Source of the DNA: Clostridia bacterium UC5.1-1D2
GTDB lineage: Bacteria; Bacillota; Clostridia; Lachnospirales; Lachnospiraceae
Assembly: GCA_001304855.1 (NCBI GenBank)
Contig: BBZN01000036.1
Location: 1-43,313, forward strand
Direction: 5' to 3'
Length of the DNA stretch: 43,313 bases
The notes beneath the pieces are model-generated. The model did not search any database and was not told where the DNA came from. It was given only the letters and a program-made list of their open reading frames with translations. Of the stretch, positions 33,741 to 43,207 are shown piece by piece. A program made the position numbers and the translations under genes. The stretch's first letter is position 1, and each line of letters starts with the position of its first letter.

Positions 33741-35254
33741 ATGAAATATCTGATGGGAATTGACAATGGCGGTACGTTTGCCAAGGCGGCGATCTTTGAT
33801 GAGAATGGGAAGCAGATCTGTTCAGCCGGCGTGCCGGTGGAAAATCTGACGCCCCAACCGGGCTATACGGAGAGGGATATGGATGTCCTGTGGGAAGTGA
33901 ATGCCCGGGCCGTAAGACACGCCATTGAAAAAAGCAAAATTTCTCCGGAGGATATTGCGGGAGTCTCCTTTTCCGGCCATGGGAAGGGCCTCTATATGGT
34001 GGACAGGGAGGGAAGGCCGGTGGGCAACGGAATTTTGTCCACGGATACCAGAGCCTGGGCTTATGTGAAGCAGTGGGAGGAGGATGGAAGGAAAGAGAAG
34101 GTATATGAAAAGACCTTTCAGACCATCCTGGCCTGCCAGCCTGTGAGCCTTCTGGCATGGTTCAGGGATCACAGACCGGAGGAGCTGGAACGTGCAGCCT
34201 ATATATTTGCAGTGAAGGATTACATCCGGTTTAAGCTGACGGGGGAGGCTTTTGGGGAATATACGGATTTTTCAGGAGCCAACCTTGTAAATCTCACAAC
34301 CCAGGCCTATGACAGACAACTGCTGGAGCTGTTCGGTCTGGAAGCCGTCTATGACAAGCTGCCGCCCCTCCGCTATTCAGCGGATATCTGCGGTTATGTA
34401 ACGGAGGAGGCCGGCAGACAGACCCTTCTGCCTCCGGGAATTCCCGTGGCAGCAGGTATGTTTGACGTCAATGCATGCGGCATCGCATCCGGCCTTTCCG
34501 ACGAGGAGCAGATGTGCATGATTGCAGGCACATGGAGTATCAATGAGTTTATCAGAAAGACTCCGGTGACTAACCGGACGGTAGATTTAAACTCCATGTT
34601 CTGTATTCCCGGATATTACCTGGTGGAGGAGAGCAGCCCCACATCAGCGGGAAACATGGAATGGTTTATCCGTAACCTTATGGGCAGCGAGAAGGAGGGG
34701 GCAGAGGCAGCCGGCGGCTCTGTCTACGATATTACAAATCAGTGGGTGGCTTCTGTGGAGCCCTGGGACAGCCAGGTAATCTTTCTTCCCTTCCTCAACG
34801 GCTCCAACGAGGATCCTCTGGCAAAGGGAACCTTTGTGGGGCTCACTGCTTACCACAGCAAGAAGCATATGCTGAGGGCCGTGTATGAGGGTATTGTATT
34901 TTCCCATGTAACCCATGTGAAAAAGCTTCTTAAAAACAGGAAGCCCCCCAAGAGTATCCGGCTGTCCGGCGGCGCGGCCAACTCCGACGTGTGGGTGCAG
35001 ATATTTGCGGACGCCCTTCAGCTTCCTGTAGACGTGGTGGAGAATAAGGAGCAGGGAGCCCAGGGCGCAGCTATGGCGGCGGGAATTGCGGCAGGCATAT
35101 ACAGGGATTATGGGGATGCCGTCCGGCGGACTGTGAACATTACAAAAACGGTCATGCCCAGGCGGAATACAGGGAAATCTATGAAAAGAAATATGAGACG
35201 TACCGGGCTGTTATCGACGGATTAAAGGGCGTATGGGAACGTTTTGAGAATTGA
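33741..35254 (+). CDS. FGGY-family carbohydrate kinase (paralog 2), one frameshift
   Basis: Sugar kinase: MKYLMGIDNGGTFAKAAIFD phosphate loop, AGVSFSGHGKGLYMVD, DYIRFKLTGEAFGEYTDFSG, MIAGTWSINEFI, IRLSGGAANSDVWVQIFADA and NKEQGAQGAAMAAGIAAGIY. It is complete up to residue ~475; one G is missing in CCAGGCGGAATAC (about 35158-35170), and restoring it gives EYREIYEKKYETYRAVIDGL and a stop at 35252. Total 504 residues. It is very similar throughout to the kinase at 19783. Operon context suggests phosphorylation of the ketose made by the preceding isomerase (inference). Confidence 0.85.
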
Positions 35255-35266
35255 AGAGATATTTCC

Positions 35267-35466
35267 ATGAAGAATAAGGGATTATCAGCGCCCGTCCGGC
35301 CGGTCTTATGGCCGGACTGGGACATAAGGAACTCTTTATGATAACCGACGGAAGCATGCCTGTCCCGAAGGGAGTGGAGATCGTGGATCTGGCTCTATGC
35401 GGCGGCGTACCCACTTTCTGCCAGGCGCTGGACGCAGTTCTGGATGAGGCGGGGGTGGCTTTTTAG
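35267..35466 (+). CDS. Truncated RbsD-type mutarotase, one frameshift
   Basis: After restoring one G near 35278 the frame reads KGIISARPAGLMAGLGHKEL, then MITDGSMPVPKGVEIVDLAL and GGVPTFCQALDAVL, matching the N-terminal half of D-ribose pyranase, including the LGH catalytic His. It stops at 66 residues, about half the normal ~130; the C-terminal half is absent. It may be a remnant, or a further loss near the stop may hide more sequence, although the following bases do not look like RbsD. The ribosome binding site is weak. It follows the kinase by 12 bases and ends the operon. Confidence 0.65.
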
Positions 35467-35520
35467 AACATAACAATAAAAACAGGACATGTGTGGCCTG
35501 AATGTAGAATTGTATAAAGA

Positions 35521-35576
35521 GGGAGTATTGCCCCATAGGCGGATGGAACAGGCCTATGGGGCAATACTCCCTTTTT
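35521..35576. terminator. Bidirectional intrinsic terminator
   Basis: GGGAGTATTGCCCCATAGGC (35521-35540) is the exact reverse complement of 35552-35571, with an 11-base loop and TTTTT at 35572-35576. An A-rich stretch precedes the left arm, so it serves both the sugar operon and the convergent LysR gene, whose last codons lie in the right arm. Confidence 0.9.
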
Positions 35577-36497
35577 CCCTGGCAAGGCTTTGAAACCCGT
35601 CGGAGATCAACTGCATGATATATCTTTCAAATATTGTCAGCGGTTTCTTTTTGAGATAGATAACGTTATGAGTCCATTTGAGCTGGGGGGAGGTGGGGAT
35701 GATGCAGATGGAAGGGGATTTATCAGCAGGGATGAGATAACGGGGAACAATGGAAAAGCCGATTCCTTTTTTCACAAATTCTACTCCGGTATTGATACTT
35801 CCCACATGGAGAATTTCATTCGGCCTGATTTTTATTTGTTCAAATATGGTTGATGAATACCAATGCAAAACCATATTCTCCTCAAAGCCGATAAAGGGTT
35901 CATCGTCCAGCTCAAAAAGCGGCAGACTCTCTTTGGGATGCTCCTGATTCCAGACTGCAAAAGGATGGCTGGGAGAAACGATTAACACCAAATCCTCTGT
36001 AAACAGCGGCTTTGTAAAGAACAGGCTGCTGTTTGGAAGGGGAAAGCCTTCAGGAATTGCAGCCAGGACCATATTAAGCTTGCTCTCAGCCAGACGTTCC
36101 AGGCTGCTTTCGTAACGGTCGTTTATCAGCTGAAGTTTTATTTCCGGATATTGACTGTGAAACTGATTAAAAATAAAGGGAAAAATGCGTTCCGAACGTT
36201 CCGTGGTCATACCCAGCTTAATTTTAAAATTATTGGCACATTTGTACTTCTCAATATCCTGCTGCAGACTTTCATATGTATCTACGATTTTTGAGCTGCT
36301 TCTATATACAACATTCCCGCAGCAGTGGGAGTCATAACATTTTTTGCCCGAAAAAACAGTTTCAGGCCGCAGGAACGTTCCAGATTTCCGATAAACTGGC
36401 TGAGAGCCGATTCCGTGACAAAACATTTTTCTGCCGCGCGGCTGAGGTTCCGTTCCTGATTGATGATGAGCAGGTAGTTTAATTGATAAATATGCAC
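35554..36497 (-). CDS. LysR-family transcriptional regulator, one frameshift
   Basis: The N-terminal winged HTH is HIYQLNYLLIINQERNLSRA with ALSQFIGNLERSCGLKLF; the C-terminal effector domain begins near IKLGMTTERSERIFPFIFNQ and contains FIGFEENMVLHWY and GIGFSIVPRYLI. GTG 36497 is preferred because GGAGGAGG lies six bases upstream; the ATG at 36515 would put that ribosome binding site inside the gene. One A is missing (A5 on the minus strand near 36288); the repaired length is 314 residues, normal for the family. It is divergent from the TctC-B-A operon and so is its likely activator, responding to the transported acid (inference). Confidence 0.85.
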
Positions 36498-36521
36498 AAA
36501 ATTCCTCCTCCGCATTTTACG

Positions 36522-36540
36522 CTATTAGCCGGACTAATAG
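36522..36540. promoter_or_regulatory. LysR-type binding site (19-bp palindrome)
   Basis: CTATTAG-CCGGA-CTAATAG, a perfect dyad of the LysR ATTAG-type, 25 bases upstream of the lysR start codon in the divergent region. Likely autoregulation and recognition site (inference). Confidence 0.6.
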
Positions 36541-36607
36541 TTTTTAAAATGAGACAAGATTGATATCCAATTTGCCGGCCGTTAAAATGAAATTAGAACA
36601 ATTGGGT

Positions 36608-36623
36608 TGATATCAGTATATCA
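36608..36623. promoter_or_regulatory. Second palindrome in the lysR-tctC intergenic region
   Basis: TGATAT-CAGT-ATATCA, a perfect dyad about 95 bases before the TctC start; TTGATATC also occurs near 36560. It is a candidate activation site near the TctC promoter. No clear -35/-10 pair was fixed. Confidence 0.4.
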
Positions 36624-36715
36624 TTTACAAATTTCTTTGCAAGAAAGGGGGGGTTGGTGAAGGTTTTAAATTAGCGGCAACCCGGCGTTTCAGTGAAAGG
36701 AAGGAGCGTATTATT

Positions 36716-37759
36716 ATGATGAAAAAAAGGAAAGTGTTGATACTGTCTCTCGGCGTTCTGGCATGGGGGCTAACTGGCTGCGGCGCAGCCGGGAAAGAGG
36801 TGACGCAGGCAGCGCCGGATTCCACAGTGAATACCACAGCCGCCATTGCGGCACAGGCAAAAGAAGAGGCGGAGTCTGTACTGGCCCCGGATGTGCCGGT
36901 TCCTCCGGGAGATTATCCCGGCAAGGACATCACGGTGATAGTAGCCTCCGGCGCGGGAGGCGGTACGGATATTACAGCCCGGCTTTTTTACAGGTGGCGG
37001 AAAAATATACTCCTGTAAATTCTTAGTCAGCAATATTTCCGGCGGCGGCGGTTGGACTGCCTGGAGGGAGTGTCTGGCCGGGGACAGCGACGGCTATACG
37101 CTGGCGGTCACATTAATCGGAATGTTTGCCGACAGCGGAAGCGGAGATACCTGGGAAGATTTTACACCGCTGTGCAATATGACGGCCTATCCCAGATCCT
37201 TTGTCACAACGCCGGATTCTGATATCCAGACAGTGGAGGATTTGGTTGCAATGATGAAGGAGAATCCGGGAAGCGTGCGCCTGGCAATTGACGGCTTGGG
37301 GGCCACGGATCATCTGGCGGCGCAAAAATTTGAGGAGATGGCCGGAGTGAAATTTGCCTATGTGCCTTTACCGGTTTTGCGGAGGATGCGGCAGCCCTTC
37401 TGGGCGGAAATGTGGAGCTGACCTGCGGGGGAGTCCCTGATTACGCCACACGGACGGATCTGAAACCTCTGGCAATCTGGGGTCCGAAACGAATTGAACA
37501 GTGGCCCGACGTTCCCACAATGCAGGAATTGGGATACGACCTTTCCGTAATGAGCTTCCGGGGACTTGGAGTGAAAAATGACGTCCCTCAGGAGATTAAA
37601 GACTATCTCAGCCAGGTATTTGAAAAGGCCGCCAATGACCCGGAATGGATTAAGGTTGCAAAGGAAACGAATCTCTACCCTTATTATCTTAACAGCGCAG
37701 ACAGCGCTGAGCTGATGAAGTCTACATATGAAACCGTATTTGTGAATGTGAAAAAATAA
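36716..37759 (+). CDS. tctC: TctC-family tripartite transporter substrate-binding lipoprotein, three frameshifts
   Basis: Extracytoplasmic binding protein of a tripartite tricarboxylate transporter. It has lipobox LTGC (Cys22), then a linker, then DYPGKDITVIVASGAGGGTD, the family N-terminal signature, and later NISGGGGWTAW, DGYTLAVT, WPDVPTMQELGYDL and YPYYLNSADSAEL. Missing bases inferred: T near 36990, A near 37018, T near 37370; repaired length 348 residues. An AAGGAAGGAGCG ribosome binding site precedes ATG 36716, with 36719 as an equal alternative. These proteins bind citrate-like di- and tricarboxylates or sugar acids and deliver them to TctA-TctB. Confidence 0.85.
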
Positions 37760-37805
37760 GATGGAGGCAGGTTTTTTATGACATACATAAAGGAGATATC
37801 CTGAT

Positions 37806-38264
37806 ATGGGTGAATTTCTTGTACCGGTTTTGATGATGGCAGTTAGTTCTGCCTTTTATATAGGGGCGGCAGGTCTGCCGGATAATCAGGGAACGCCCAT
37901 GGTACCGGCTACCTTTCCAAAAATACTGGCCGTAATGCTGTTCTGCTGTTCGGCCGTGTTACTTGTTTCGGCCATAGTAAGACGAAAGAAGTCCCGGAAA
38001 CAGGAAAAGGAAAAAATTCTGGATAAAAATATGCTTATTGTAGCATTTTTACTGGCTGCATTCTATGTTTCATTGATCTATCTGGGTTATTTGATAAGTT
38101 CTGTCTGGCTCTGCTTTACCCTGTCTTTTTTCTACAAAAGGAACAGGTTTCAGGTCTTGGATACGATTATTTTCCCCATCCTTCTTCCTGTAGGTTTATA
38201 TTTTGCCTTTCGATACATGGGAGTGTATCTCCCTCAGGGCAAGTTGATCGCCATGATATTCTGA
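37806..38264 (+). CDS. tctB: TctB-family small membrane subunit
   Basis: 152-residue protein with four predicted membrane segments (starting MGEFLVPVLMMAVSSAFYIG, the last ending LLPVGLYFAFRYMGVYLPQG), typical of TctB/DUF1468. PATFPKILAVMLF is characteristic. It partners TctA. An eight-codon frame (ATG 37779, MTYIKEIS) with its own GGAGG lies just upstream and overlaps the ribosome binding site AAGGAG, possibly coupling translation. Frame intact. Confidence 0.85.
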   Translation: MGEFLVPVLMMAVSSAFYIGAAGLPDNQGTPMVPATFPKILAVMLFCCSAVLLVSAIVRRKKSRKQEKEKILDKNMLIVAFLLAAFYVSLIYLGYLISSVWLCFTLSFFYKRNRFQVLDTIIFPILLPVGLYFAFRYMGVYLPQGKLIAMIF

Positions 38265-38281
38265 AAGGAGGAATTTAGAAT

Positions 38282-39770
38282 ATGGAATACGTTTTGTCTG
38301 CCCTGAGTTTTTTGCCAGCCCCTTCAATATCTTAATGCTCTTTGCAGGAGCGCTGATTGGAACGCTCTTTTCTGCCATTCCCGGTTTGACCGGCACGCTG
38401 GCGCTGGCGATTATTTTACCTTTTACATATGCGCTGGAGAGGGAACCGGCATTTATCCTGATGATCGGCATGATTGGGGGAACTATATATGGGGGCTGCC
38501 TGACCGCAATAACCATAAATATACCGGGGGCTCCCAGCTCCGTGTGCACCACGCTGGACGGGCATCCGATGTTTAAACAGGGAAAAGGGGCCCAGGCCAT
38601 TGGTCTGGCTACGTTTTCCAGTTTTATGGGAGGGATTATCAGCGTTATTATCCTCTTTATTGCAGCTCCCCAGCTTGCTAAATTTGCAATTAAATTTGGC
38701 GCGCCGGAGTATGTAACCCTCTGTCTCTTTGGCATGATTGCGTCATCTCTTTGTCGGATAATCTGTTAAAGGCCATAGTGAGCGGCCTTCTTGGCCTTCT
38801 GCTGTCTACCATAGGAACCGATCTGTTCGGCAGCCTCAGATTCAGCTTTGGAACCCGGTTTTTGATGTCGGGGATATCGGTTGTACCTGTTGTTGTAGGC
38901 CTGTTTGCGCTCAGCATGGTTTTGGAGGAGGCAAATGTATATTTTCATCAGGAGGAATACAGCAAGGTATATCTGGACGCGGCAAAAAACTTTAAACGTA
39001 TGAAAATGCCTTCCGGAAAAACTATTATCAGCCATATGCCAATGTTCATCAGGGATGGCCTCATAGGAACCTTTGTAGGCTTCTTGCCGGGCTCCGGAGG
39101 CAATATTGCCTCCTTTATCTCTTATAATCTTGAGAAGAAGCTGTCTAAGACACCCGAGAAGTTCGGAACTGGTTTTGAGGACGGCATTATTGCCCCGGAA
39201 ACTGCAAACAACGCCACGCTTGGAGGTATTTTGATCCCCACCTTAGTTCTTGGTATTCCGGGAGACCAGTTCACTGCGGTAATGCTGGGGGCCTTTCTGA
39301 TTCACGGCCTGCCGGTGGGGCCGCTGCTGTTTCGTGAGAATCCGGTTTTTATCTACGTGGTGTTCTGGACGGCCCTGTTTTGTAACTTTGTTTTTGTGGT
39401 TTATGGGTATCTGGGGGGTAAATATTTTGTAAAAATAGCAGCTCTGCGGAAATCTATTTTAATACCTGCAATTGCAGTTATCGCGCTCACAGGAAGCTTT
39501 GCTTCCAGCAACATGATTTACAGTGTGGGAGTTGCAATTATATTTGCATTGGTTGGTTTTTTATTTAAACGGTATGACTATCCCTTTGCGCCTATTGTTC
39601 TGGGGCTTACGCTTGGGGCCACAATCGAAAATTCATTGCTTCAGAGCCTGATGATGAGCAGGAACGGACTCAAAATCTTCCTGACGCGCCCTGTAAGTGT
39701 TTTTTCATTGCCTGCTCTGTTTTGTTTCTTGTCACTACATTCCTTAAACCGAACGTTCATGGCGGTTTAA
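38282..39770 (+). CDS. tctA: TctA-family large permease, two frameshifts
   Basis: Large membrane subunit of the tripartite carrier, 496 residues after repair with about 11-12 hydrophobic segments. Family motifs: IGTLFSAIPGLTGTLALAII, GGTIYGGCLTAITINIPGAP, the second-half FLPGSGGNIASFISY and IIAPETANNATLGGILIPTL-type stretch, and LVLGIPGDQFTAVML. Missing bases inferred: T in the run at 38310-38315 and one base near 38743-38747. AAGGAGGAATTTAGAAT precedes ATG 38282. Confidence 0.85.
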
Positions 39771-39815
39771 TGCAGAGGAAAGGGAAACTGAAAAAGGAGG
39801 GGATAAGGAGGATAT

Positions 39816-41471
39816 ATGAGAAAATATTCAATTGTACCTGCAGATGTTTTAATTATTGGAGGCGGAGGCGCCGCATTGCGGGCCGCCATAGCTGCAAAGG
39901 AGGAGGGAGCCGCAGTTGTAATGGCAGTAAAGGGAAAGCTGGGCGCTTGCGGCAGCACATCCGTTGCATTTGCGGAAACCACCATGATCACCGGCTCACC
40001 CTTAGAGGAAGAATCCGGCAAGGAAATGTATGAGGACATACTGAAAGCGGGCATGGGCACAGTATCGCCCGGACTGGCGGAGGCGCTGGTCAGGGACTGC
40101 GGCCAGCGGGTAAAGGATTTGGAGCGTTATGGACTGAAAATGCAGAGGCGCGTATACAGCCAGCTGAACGTTTCAGGGTTTGCACATTCCGCCCCCCGTA
40201 CCTACATAATATCATCCCGCATGGAGCACAGTATACAGGAGGTATTGATAAAGGAAATAAGGAACACCGATGTAGCGATTTTGGAAGGCGTCCAGATTGT
40301 GCGTCTGCTAACGGAGCGGCAGCAGGTGGTCGGAGCCGTCGGAATAAAGAATGACGACAGCCTCCTGTTGTTTAAGGCCGGTGCGGTGGTTCTGGCCTGT
40401 GGAGGAGCCCACGGTATTTTTCCCCACCATCCGTCCACAGGCGACATGATCGGCGACAGCTTTGCCATGTGTTATTATGCAGGCCTGCCTATGGTAAATA
40501 TGGAGTTTCTTCAAATTGGTTATATGAGCGCCGCGCCTGTGAAACGGATATTGTCGGCGCCGGTCTGGCGTCTGAACCCCAGGCTGGTCAACAGGCTGGG
40601 GGAATCTGTACTGGAAGGGTATCTGCCGGAGGGGGTGACGGCCCGTGAGATTTTCAGCATAGCCGAATTCCCCTATACGGTCCGGTTGGATTACAAATAT
40701 TTGCACCAGGCGGTCTATGGGGAGTGGATGAAAGCAGGCGGCGGGGCCCAGGGAGTATTTCTGGACGTCACGGGACACAGCCGGGAAGAAATCAGGGCCC
40801 AGGCGCCATATACTTATGAAGTGTTTAAAACCGCCGGGCTGGATATGGCAGCGGAACGGATCCCGGTGGCCATAGGCGTTCAAACCTTCCACGGCGGCTG
40901 TCTCATAGACGAAAATGCAGAAACACAGTTAAAAAGGCTCTATGTATGCGGAGAGGCGGCAGGCGGACTCATGGGAGCGGAACGTCCCGGGGGCAATGCC
41001 CTTGCGGAATGCCAGGTGTTTGGGAACATTGCAGGGAGAAATGCCGCAGGTTCCGGCAGGAGGGCCTCTGTTTTGTCCGACAGCCGGGCAGTCAGTCTGG
41101 CAGAGGATATGTTAGATGAAGCACAGTCAGAAGCCCCTGTTTCATTTGCTGCGTGCATCCGGGAATTGAGACGGTTAATGGCCGCCGGCTGCCTGACAAT
41201 CCGAAATGTCCAGACTCTGAGAGGCGTCATAGAAGGGATAGACAGGCTGTATAGCGCCGGCGCTCCAGAGCACCTCAGTCTGAAGGACCGGTTATCCGCA
41301 GCAAACGGGCTCACTGCCGCAAGGTTAATCGCAGTATCTGCTCTGGCCCGTGAGGACAGCCGCGGAGGACATTTCAGAAGTGATTTCCCTGTGAGGAGAC
41401 AGGAATTTGACGGCTCTGTCTCAATACAGAAGATAGATGGTAAAATGCAGGTTTCATTTATAAAGCTTTAA
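39816..41471 (+). CDS. Fumarate-reductase/aspartate-oxidase-type flavoprotein
   Basis: Intact 551-residue FAD protein of the FrdA/SdhA/NadB superfamily. ADVLIIGGGGAALRAAIAAK binds FAD; GACGSTSVAFAE lies at the usual covalent/stacking flavin loop region; TFHGGCLIDENAETQLKRLY and GEAAGGLMGAERPGGNALAE form the capping and C-terminal flavin motifs; REDSRGGHFRSDFP near residue 510 is the family C-terminal signature with the active-site Arg. No FrdB or FrdC gene is nearby, so electrons must come from another carrier. It lies between a TTT importer and a dehydratase and probably reduces or oxidises the imported acid or its dehydration product (inference). Confidence 0.85.
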   Translation: MRKYSIVPADVLIIGGGGAALRAAIAAKEEGAAVVMAVKGKLGACGSTSVAFAETTMITGSPLEEESGKEMYEDILKAGMGTVSPGLAEALVRDCGQRVKDLERYGLKMQRRVYSQLNVSGFAHSAPRTYIISSRMEHSIQEVLIKEIRNTDVAILEGVQIVRLLTERQQVVGAVGIKNDDSLLLFKAGAVVLACGGAHGIFPHHPSTGDMIGDSFAMCYYAGLPMVNMEFLQIGYMSAAPVKRILSAPVWRLNPRLVNRLGESVLEGYLPEGVTAREIFSIAEFPYTVRLDYKYLHQAVYGEWMKAGGGAQGVFLDVTGHSREEIRAQAPYTYEVFKTAGLDMAAERIPVAIGVQTFHGGCLIDENAETQLKRLYVCGEAAGGLMGAERPGGNALAECQVFGNIAGRNAAGSGRRASVLSDSRAVSLAEDMLDEAQSEAPVSFAACIRELRRLMAAGCLTIRNVQTLRGVIEGIDRLYSAGAPEHLSLKDRLSAANGLTAARLIAVSALAREDSRGGHFRSDFPVRRQEFDGSVSIQKIDGKMQVSFIKL

Positions 41472-41535
41472 AAGGATCCAAACATGGGTGATAAATTAAA
41501 AGCAATTAAAAAATAAGAAAGATAGGAGTCTTATA

Positions 41536-43207
41536 ATGGAGAACAATTATATTTTGCCGAGCAAAAGCCTTCCTGATTTTATTACATCCTTTCGTAACTG
41601 TCTGTACAAGGGGGAAGGTTACACAGACAGTGACTTGAAAAAGCCCCTGATCGGTATTGTCAACAGCTGGACGGAAGTGAATCCTGCAACCTTACATATA
41701 GGCAGAATGGCGGAGTGTGCCAGGGCAGGTATTATCAAAGCGGGGGGAATGCCGGTGGAGATTCCTGTGGCAGGCCTGTGCGACGGCATGGGCGGCGGTA
41801 CTCCGGGAGATAAATATTCCATTGTCTGGCGGGATGTGGCCGCAGCTTTTATAGAAACCACGGCGAAGGTGAATCACCTGGACGGTTTGGTGTTCCTTCC
41901 TGTGTGTGACAAAGTGGTTCCCGCCCATTTATGCGCTGCCGCAAGGCTGGATCTGCCTGTGTTGTGCTGCCTGCAGGTACATGATGCCGAAGCGCCATAA
42001 TGGAAAGGATATTATGTCCTTTGACACCAGCTACAGCTTTAGTGCGAAGAAGGAGGGGAAAATCAGCGGAAAGGAATACCAGTGGATAGAAGACAATTCA
42101 TGCCTGGGAAATGGAGCCTGTCCAATGTTCGGCACAGCCCTGACCATGGCGGCGGTTGCAGAAAGCCTGGGATTGTCGCTCCCTGGCATTACGGCCACGG
42201 CAGCTGTAGATGCAAAGATCCAGCGGATGGCGGAGGAGGCCGGCCGTCTGGTCGTCAAGCTGGTCAATGAGAATATACGGCCTTCCGCCATATTGACACG
42301 GGAAGCCTTTGAAAATGCCATCCGCGTCTCTATAATGGGAATCGGAGGCTCCGCAAATGGGGTGCTCCATATTTTGGCGGTTGCCCGCAACGCAGGTGTT
42401 CCCTTATGCATAGACGACTTTGAGCGGCTGTCCAATGACACGCCGTTTGTCTGTGACGTAAGGCCCTCAGGAACGTATACATTGGAGGATTTAGAGTATG
42501 ACGGAGGACTTACCGCCGTTATGAAATCCCTTGAATCGAAGCTGAATCTGGACTGCATGACCGTGACGGGAGAAACATGGAGAGAGATACTGGAACATGT
42601 ACCCTTACCAACCGGAAAAGTAGTACATTCTATGGAGGACGCTCTCAGCAGGCAGGGAGGGCTTGTGGTGATGAAGGGGAATCTGGCGCCTGAGGGCGCA
42701 GTGGTTAAACAATCGGCAGTAGCTTCAGAAATGCGCAGATTCACCGGAAAAGCAAAGGTATTCGATGCTGAAATTGACGCCTGCAACGCTCTTCTGGAAG
42801 GCCGCATACAGAGCGGCGACGTCTGTGTCATACGTTTCTGCGGTCCAAAGGGAGATCCCGGAATGAGGGCTATGAAATATTTTCTGCATATGGTATGCGG
42901 ACTGGGGCTGGATAAGAGCATTGCCCTGGTGACGGACGGACGTTTCTCCGGCACTATTAAGGGAGCCGCAATCGGGCATGTGGTGCCGGAAGCAGCTGCA
43001 GGGGGCCCTCTGTGCCTTGTGAGAGATCATGATTTGATTTCCATCGATATAGATAAGCGCGAAGTCAACCTGGTTATCAGTGAAGAAGAGATGGAGGCCA
43101 GAAAAGAGAGTTACGTTATGGCTGACAGAGTTCCCCCCAAGGGGGTGCTGACCCTCTACAGCAAGTCGGTTACATCGGCGAATGACGGATGTTATTCCGG
43201 AATTTAA
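41536..43207 (+). CDS. IlvD/EDD-family dehydratase, two frameshifts
   Basis: Iron-sulfur dehydratase family (dihydroxy-acid, phosphogluconate and sugar-acid dehydratases). Cluster-ligand regions are PVCDKVVPAHL (near residue 125) and NGACPMFGTALTMAAVAESL (near 193, the GACGGM-like site); the C-terminal IALVTDGRFSGTIKGAAIGH and VPPKGVLTLYSKSVTSANDG are conserved. The segment near 41965-41990 lacks two bases (C in TGCCTGC, A in TACATGATG); restoring them gives PAGTMMPKRHNGKDI and a 557-residue protein, standard size. Given the transporter upstream, a sugar-acid or hydroxy-acid substrate is more likely than branched-chain amino acid synthesis (inference). Confidence 0.85.

Noticed and set aside
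7600..43207. Interpretation as a genomic island of pseudogenes
   Set aside because: All disruptions are single-base losses in short runs, there are no large deletions, premature substitutions or insertion sequences, and the intact genes are interspersed with the broken ones.
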